Assembly: GCA_965199935.1 (NCBI GenBank)
Contig: CBDATD010000001.1
Coordinates: 558,001 to 622,000, forward strand
DNA from: JAPPLG01 sp965199935
Lineage (GTDB): Bacteria; Bdellovibrionota; Bdellovibrionia; Bdellovibrionales; UBA1609
DNA length: 64,000 nt
Reading direction: 5' to 3'
Within the stretch, counting starts at the first letter, position 1. Every line of letters begins with the position of its first letter. Positions 59,248-64,000 of this stretch are shown piece by piece. A model generated the notes under the pieces. That model ran no database searches. It had not been told where the DNA came from and saw only the letters and a program-made list of their open reading frames with translations. The position numbers and the translations under genes were made by a program.

Positions 59248-61929
59248 CTATTGTTGCTTTAGGTCTTTTAAGAAGCCTTCTTTGTGAAAAAGAGCAAGAG
59301 CTTTTTCTCTTAAAACTTTTTTTGATAAAGCTTTATTTAAAGCTCCTTTGGCAAAATGAGGAGGGCCGCCGCCCTTTCCTCCAAATTTTTGAATAATGCT
59401 TTGAGCTTTTATTTTATTCGATATTTCTTTTGGTACAGCAACAGCAATGGGAATATTTTCAGCGGAGCTGCTGCCTATAACAACCACAATAGACATAGGA
59501 AATTTCTTTTTAATTTGATCAGAGACAGCGCCTAAAAACTCATGACCAGCCTGTGGGTGAACAGCACAGTAAAAAACTCCTTTTTTGGAATTTAAAGTAA
59601 AAGTTTCAGTTAAATCCAAAGAGGAAAGATCTACAGCTGAAGTTTTTCTTGGCTTTTTTAATTTTTGAACTGCTTCCATCAGGCTGGAAGACTCTGCAGG
59701 GTAAGAGGGAAGGCTGAAAAATTTTCTTAATTTTAAATTTTCTCTGCTGAGGTCATTCATAAAATTTAAAGCGGTTTTACCGCAAACAGCTTCAATCCGA
59801 CGAACCCCTGAGCTGAGAGAGCTTTCGTTTATTATTTTGAAAAATAAAATATCTTTTGTATTTTTTACATGAGTGCCGCCGCAAAGCTCGTGTGAAAAAC
59901 TTCCTATTTTTAATGTACGCACTTTCTCTTCAGAAGGTTTTTCAAAAAAACTTAAAGCCCCGTCGTTTAAAGCTGTTTCGTATTTTTTATAAAAAACCTG
60001 AACGTTCAAAGCTAAAGTGATCTGTTCATTGACAATATCTTCTATTTGAATCAACTCTTTTTCTGTCAAAGATTTGTGAGAGGTGAAATCAAAGCGCAGA
60101 CGTCCTGGCTCCACCAAAGAGCCTGCTTGTTTAGTTTGAAGCCCCAATACCTTTCTTAAAGCTGAGTGTAGAAGATGAGCGGCCGAGTGGTGAACAGCCG
60201 TTTGCTCACGGTGTTTTTGAGACACTTGAAGACTATAAGTTTCCCCTGTTTTCAGAACCCCTTCTTTAAGAAAAACTTTATGAAAATAATACCCATGTTT
60301 ATTTTGGCAGTCTAGAATAACGGCTTTTACAGATTTTCCTGACAGAAAGCCCTGATCTCCTATTTGACCTCCCCCTTCAGCGTAAAAGGGAGTTTGGTTA
60401 AAAACAGCTGTCACTTCACTGTCAGCTTTAATCTCACTTATGCTTTTGTTGTTTTTGTCAAATAAGAGGGAGAGAACGGCTGAGTTTTCAAGAGTTTCAT
60501 AACCTGTAAATTTTGAAGGGGGGGTGCGGGAGGGGATAAAAAACATCCCTTCTTTTTGAGGATCAAAGTTTTTCGGAAAAGACGTGTGTTCATTGTAAAA
60601 AGCAGAGGCGGCTTTAGTTTTTTTAAAATGGGATGAGGAGCGGCTTTTTTCCTGAGCTCTTTTTATATTGTTTTCAAAATCCTTTCGATGGACCTTAACA
60701 TTGTTGTTTCTGCAAATTAAATCTATTAAATCGAAAGGAAATCCGTAAGTGTCATAAAGCTTAAAGGAGGCGTCTCCTGATAAGACTTTGCTGTCCTTTT
60801 TTTTAAGATCGAAAAGTTCTTTTTCAAGCATTGTTTTTCCTTGATCCAAAGTGTGGAAAAATTTTTCTTCTTCTGTCTGTAAAGACTCTAATATAATTTC
60901 TTTTTGTGAGTTCAACTCTGGATAAACTGAGAGGTAATTTTCTATTACAGCTTGAGTGATATTTTTAAATATAGATTTTTGGTGAGTTAAGGTGCTGGCG
61001 GAATAAAGAGCCCGGCGCAAAATACGCCTCAGTACATAACCTCTTTTTTCATTAGAGGGAAAAACTCCATCGCTTATTAAGAATACGCTGGCTTTTATAT
61101 GATCTGCAAGGGTTCTCAGCGCGGCATTGGAAATAAGTTCTTTTTTATCTTCAGTTTCTTCCCTGTAAGGAGTTTTTGTTGTTTGAGAAGCTGCGGATAA
61201 AATAGGCAGGAAGAGATCTGTATGGTAATTGGATTTTTTGTTTTGCAGGACCATCGCTAATCTTTCCAACCCCATGCCTGTATCAATGCATTTGGTTTGA
61301 AGAGGTGTTTTTGTTTTGTCAAAATTTTCGTTGTATTCCATAAAAACAAGATTCCAAATTTCAACCATAGACTGGGTGCCGGAGCGAAAAGCTTTGCAAT
61401 CGAAATAAATTTCTGAACAAGGTCCGCAGGGGCCGCTTTCCCCCATTTTCCAAAAATTATCTTTTTCATCAAAAATAAAAATTCTTTCCTCAGGAATGTT
61501 TATTTTCCTACTCCATATTTCGGCTGTTTTTTTGTCTTTTTTGAAAACACTGACAGCTAAGTTTTCTTTTGGAATGTTTAAAGTTTCTGTCAAAAAGCTC
61601 CAGGCCAATTGACAGGCCGTTTCTTTAAAATAATCTCCAAAAGAAAAATTGCCCATCATTTCAAAAAAAGTATGGTGGTGGTGGGAAGGCCCCACCTGTT
61701 CAAGATCATTATGTTTACCCCCTGCCCGCACACATTTTTGAATGGAGGCTATGGATCTATATTTTACGGCCTCTTTGCCTAGGAAAATATTTTTAAAGGG
61801 ATTCATGCCGGCATTGACAAAAAGGAGAGAAGAATCATCAAAAGGGGTCAGGGAAGAGCTTTTAATCCAAGTGTGGCTGTGTTGATTAAAAAACTCTTTA
61901 AACTTTTTTCTAATCTCTGTATGCTTCAT
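59248..61929 (-). CDS. alaS: alanyl-tRNA synthetase
   Basis: An 893-residue class II synthetase. The N-terminal catalytic domain begins TEIRKKFKEFFNQH and has FFEMMGNFSFGDYFK and GMGLERLAM; the editing domain carries HHSAAHLLHSAL and HELCGGTHVKNT zinc/His motifs; the C-terminal C-Ala domain has KFGGKGGGPPHFAKG. All parts needed for charging and editing are present. It is a single gene converging on the atp operon. Confidence 0.98.
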   Translation of the reverse strand: MKHTEIRKKFKEFFNQHSHTWIKSSSLTPFDDSSLLFVNAGMNPFKNIFLGKEAVKYRSIASIQKCVRAGGKHNDLEQVGPSHHHHTFFEMMGNFSFGDYFKETACQLAWSFLTETLNIPKENLAVSVFKKDKKTAEIWSRKINIPEERIFIFDEKDNFWKMGESGPCGPCSEIYFDCKAFRSGTQSMVEIWNLVFMEYNENFDKTKTPLQTKCIDTGMGLERLAMVLQNKKSNYHTDLFLPILSAASQTTKTPYREETEDKKELISNAALRTLADHIKASVFLISDGVFPSNEKRGYVLRRILRRALYSASTLTHQKSIFKNITQAVIENYLSVYPELNSQKEIILESLQTEEEKFFHTLDQGKTMLEKELFDLKKKDSKVLSGDASFKLYDTYGFPFDLIDLICRNNNVKVHRKDFENNIKRAQEKSRSSSHFKKTKAASAFYNEHTSFPKNFDPQKEGMFFIPSRTPPSKFTGYETLENSAVLSLLFDKNNKSISEIKADSEVTAVFNQTPFYAEGGGQIGDQGFLSGKSVKAVILDCQNKHGYYFHKVFLKEGVLKTGETYSLQVSQKHREQTAVHHSAAHLLHSALRKVLGLQTKQAGSLVEPGRLRFDFTSHKSLTEKELIQIEDIVNEQITLALNVQVFYKKYETALNDGALSFFEKPSEEKVRTLKIGSFSHELCGGTHVKNTKDILFFKIINESSLSSGVRRIEAVCGKTALNFMNDLSRENLKLRKFFSLPSYPAESSSLMEAVQKLKKPRKTSAVDLSSLDLTETFTLNSKKGVFYCAVHPQAGHEFLGAVSDQIKKKFPMSIVVVIGSSSAENIPIAVAVPKEISNKIKAQSIIQKFGGKGGGPPHFAKGALNKALSKKVLREKALALFHKEGFLKDLKQQ

Positions 61930-62001
61930 GACAAAACGACATTACCACGTAGAGACTTTGTTGTGAAATAAGATTTTTCTATTTCTTGAAAAAGAAATGA
62001 T

Positions 62002-63213
62002 TTAAGAGCTTTCTATTTTTCTCATTTTCAAGGTGTCTGAGTCGAGATCACTGCTATCGGTTTCCATTTGTAAAGTTTTATATTGATCCAAAGAGCTTTT
62101 CTTTTGAGCGGGTTTATTGTTCATGATGGATGTATTTGTGGACTTCACCCCCCGAAGGATGAGTTTTACATTATTTGGCTTAGTGGCATGCTGTAATCCT
62201 ACAGACTCTGAAATAATTCCTTGTTGAACTAAATTTACAATGTGTTGGTCAAAACTTTGCATCTCCCATGTCTGTCTTCCTTCCTCTAAAAGAGTGTGAA
62301 TTTCTGCAAAAGGTTTATTGTCCATAAGGGCCTGCTTCATAATTAAATTATTAAAAAATATTTCTGTGATAGGTATCAGAGGGCCGGATAAAGAGGGAAC
62401 CAACTGCTGGCTTACAATCACTTGAAGACTGTTGACCAACCGGCGTTTCACGCTTTCTTGTTCTGTAGATTTATTGAAATAAGAAAGAAGACGGCCAAAA
62501 GTTTCTAAAGTTGTAGATGTGTGAAGGGTGCTGATGACTAAATGCCCGGAGTCAGCGGCCTGAAGAGCAATGGCAACTGTTTCAGCATCCCTCAATTCAC
62601 CGAAGAAAATCACGTCAGGGTCCTGTCTAAGCCCTCCCTTAAAGGCGTCTTTATGGTCGTTAAAATCCAATAGATACTCTCTTTGGGTGATACAGCTTTT
62701 GTGATCTTGTATGACGTATTCAATAGGATCTTCGATAGTGATAATATGGTAAGAGTAGGTATGGTTTAAAAGGTTGATCAAGGAGGCGGCTGTAGAGGAT
62801 TTGCCGGAACCTGTGGCCCCTGTAATGAGAATCAAGCCGTTTTTGTATTGAGCCAGTTTTTCTAAAGAAGAGGGAAGGTTTAATTCTTGGAAGGTTTTGA
62901 TTTTATTTGGAATAGTCCGTGCAACAACCCGTGTGGTGCCTTTTTGAGAAAAAATAGAAAACCGGAATCTTCCAATATTTTTGAAACAATAGCCAAAATC
63001 AATATTTTTCTGTTTTTTGTAAAGTTCTTTGAGTTCAGGAGCCAAAAGAGGATTAATAAGGTTTTTTACGGTTTCTTCTGTCATCAAGGGGAGTGTTTTA
63101 TCCAGGAGATAGAGTTGCCTGTTTTTTCGAATGATAGGCCTGGAGCCTACTTTTAAATGTAGATCTGAAGCGTTTTTGCTAACCACAAGTTGAAGAATAT
63201 GTTCAAATTGCAT
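62002..63213 (-). CDS. pilT: type IV pilus retraction ATPase PilT
   Basis: A 403-residue AAA+ motor. Walker A is GATGSGKSS (132-140), the Asp box ITIEDPIEY, Walker B PDVIFFGELRDAETV and the His box STLHTSTT follow. It disassembles pilin to retract pili for twitching or surface contact. The C terminus has about 45 extra, Ser/Asp/Lys-rich residues (ending MRKIESS) beyond the usual PilT end. No other pilus gene is next to it. Confidence 0.94.
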   Translation of the reverse strand: MQFEHILQLVVSKNASDLHLKVGSRPIIRKNRQLYLLDKTLPLMTEETVKNLINPLLAPELKELYKKQKNIDFGYCFKNIGRFRFSIFSQKGTTRVVARTIPNKIKTFQELNLPSSLEKLAQYKNGLILITGATGSGKSSTAASLINLLNHTYSYHIITIEDPIEYVIQDHKSCITQREYLLDFNDHKDAFKGGLRQDPDVIFFGELRDAETVAIALQAADSGHLVISTLHTSTTLETFGRLLSYFNKSTEQESVKRRLVNSLQVIVSQQLVPSLSGPLIPITEIFFNNLIMKQALMDNKPFAEIHTLLEEGRQTWEMQSFDQHIVNLVQQGIISESVGLQHATKPNNVKLILRGVKSTNTSIMNNKPAQKKSSLDQYKTLQMETDSSDLDSDTLKMRKIESS

Positions 63214-63277
63214 AGTAAATTCCTTTATTTGCTTTTCGGGGTTTTACATCAAAATCTTAAAGTTAAGAGGGTTTAAA

Positions 63278-63784
63278 TTGGTGGATAATCCAGGCTTTTA
63301 TGTAAAAAAGATTTTTGATTTTTTAAAACAGCATAATGAGACCGTCTGTGTAGCGGAAAGCGGTACAGGAGGCCTTATTTCAAGCTTTTTGACAGATCAG
63401 GAAGGGGCTTCTCAATTTTTTGTTGGAGGGCTTGCGGCCTACACCTGGCCTGTTAAAATTCAACAGCTTAAAGTGCCTTCTTCCCTTCTTGAAGAAGAAG
63501 GAGATATTCACCCAGAGGTTGCTCAATTTATGGCAAAGGGCGTTAGATCTTTACTAAAAGCAGATTGGTCTTTATCAATGACTGGGGTTATGGACCCCCA
63601 AGATTCCGAGGTGTGTAAAGCAGGGCAAATCTTTACAGCGGTGGGTTCTAGGGTCTTTTCTCCAGAGGAAGTGTGTTCAGCTAAAATAGAAGGTGCCACA
63701 AGAATAGAAATTAAAAGAAAATCCAGCATTTTCTGCTTAGATTTTCTTCTTTCACAGATGTTAAAGAAAAGGAGAATTCCATGA
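63278..63784 (+). CDS. CinA C-terminal / PncC-type amidohydrolase, variant
   Basis: A 168-residue protein of the PncC family (nicotinamide-mononucleotide deamidase), here without the CinA N-terminal domain. The proposed catalytic set is kept: S28 in AESGTGG, Y55 and K60 in AAYTWPVKIQQL. Two family motifs deviate: AESCTGG reads AESGTGG, and TGIAGPGG reads TGVMDPQDS (102-110). Start is TTG 63278 or GTG 63281, with AAGAGG upstream. Its stop overlaps the recA start as ATGA, the usual cinA-recA order. Confidence 0.82.
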   Translation: MVDNPGFYVKKIFDFLKQHNETVCVAESGTGGLISSFLTDQEGASQFFVGGLAAYTWPVKIQQLKVPSSLLEEEGDIHPEVAQFMAKGVRSLLKADWSLSMTGVMDPQDSEVCKAGQIFTAVGSRVFSPEEVCSAKIEGATRIEIKRKSSIFCLDFLLSQMLKKRRIP

Positions 63785-64000
63785 ATGACAAACAAAAAGC
63801 TTTAGGCTTGGCCTTATCCTCTATTGAAAAGCAATTTGGGAAGGGTTCCATTATGAAGCTTGGAAATAGAGAATCTTTGTACGGAGATATCCCTGTATTT
63901 AAAACAGGTTCTTTGGGGTTGGATATAGCTTTAGGAATAGGGGGGCTTCCAAGGGGGCGTATTGTTGAAATTTACGGTCCGGAAAGTTCGGGTAAAACCA
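63781..64000 (+). CDS. recA: recombinase RecA, 5' part (runs off the window)
   Basis: The first 73 codons of RecA. KALGLALSSIEKQFGKGSIM, FKTGSLGLDIALG, GGLPRGRIVEIYGPES and the Walker A start GPESSGKT are clear. RecA forms filaments on single-stranded DNA for recombination and SOS induction. ATG 63781 overlaps the pncC-like stop. No LexA box was seen upstream, the promoter probably lying before the pncC-like gene. Confidence 0.97.
   Translation, partial: MNDKQKALGLALSSIEKQFGKGSIMKLGNRESLYGDIPVFKTGSLGLDIALGIGGLPRGRIVEIYGPESSGKT

Overview
The window looks like the origin-proximal part of the chromosome of a low-GC, aerobic, Gram-negative bacterium. Evidence for a Gram-negative envelope is indirect but consistent: a SurA-like chaperone, lipoproteins, a predicted outer-membrane barrel and the PilT motor. 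The combination of genes (A2-type caa3 oxidase with Sco, SdhCAB, EtfAB, pilT-cinA-recA, parAB next to a bactofilin, an ATP synthase split into two operons) fits the Bdellovibrionota/deltaproteobacterial grade best. That placement is my inference; no rRNA gene is present to test it. Genes are packed tightly, many overlap by 4-40 bases, and TTG and GTG starts are common.

Layout. Bases 1-2074 hold the 3' half of secA and, after a single in-frame TAG, a zinc-ribbon protein. Bases 2245-8050 are a respiratory block: membrane cytochrome c, Sco, CoxB fused to cytochrome c, CoxA, CoxC, CoxD and heme O synthase. Then come purN, a DUF368/PopT-type transporter, lysC and lysA. On the minus strand follow a secreted EEP-family phosphodiesterase, tRNA-Phe(GAA), uppP, a sigma-54 activator and dnaB. 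ftsK, dapA, dapB, a small transaldolase and an unlisted 46-residue membrane protein run on the plus strand. A minus block (pdxA, surA-like, parvulin PPIase, etfA, etfB) is followed by sdhCAB, a hypothetical gene, and rpsF-rplI (without rpsR).

Bases 31869-42646 (minus) carry atpE, atpB, atpI and a short atpZ, a lipoprotein, gyrA, gyrB, recF, dnaN and dnaA. Bases 42763-59208 (plus) carry rpmH, rnpA, yidD, yidC, jag, mnmE, mnmG, a lipoprotein, rsmG, a predicted barrel protein, a perfect parS site, parA, parB, bactofilin and the F1/b part of ATP synthase. alaS and pilT (minus), then a cinA/pncC-like gene and the start of recA (plus), close the window.

How it fits together. Gene direction flips at dnaA/rpmH, and the G-over-C bias of the plus strand appears to change sign near dnaN/dnaA, so the origin is probably between dnaN and dnaA. 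That spacer has no TTATCCACA box but three copies of TGTTGA(A/T)3, and DnaA itself has Ser instead of Asp in its DNA-contact motif (GGRSHST). Electron flow runs from SDH and ETF to the caa3 oxidase and the split ATP synthase. lysC, lysA, dapA and dapB supply meso-diaminopimelate and lysine, and UppP plus the DUF368 protein recycle the undecaprenyl carrier.

No CRISPR array, prophage, transposase or obvious foreign island is visible. The most unusual items are the secA-UAG-zinc ribbon arrangement, the origin/DnaA variant, a lipoprotein that seems to start at ATC, a 14-residue-repeat coiled-coil protein beside parS, and a hairpin-rich 351-base spacer before dapB.
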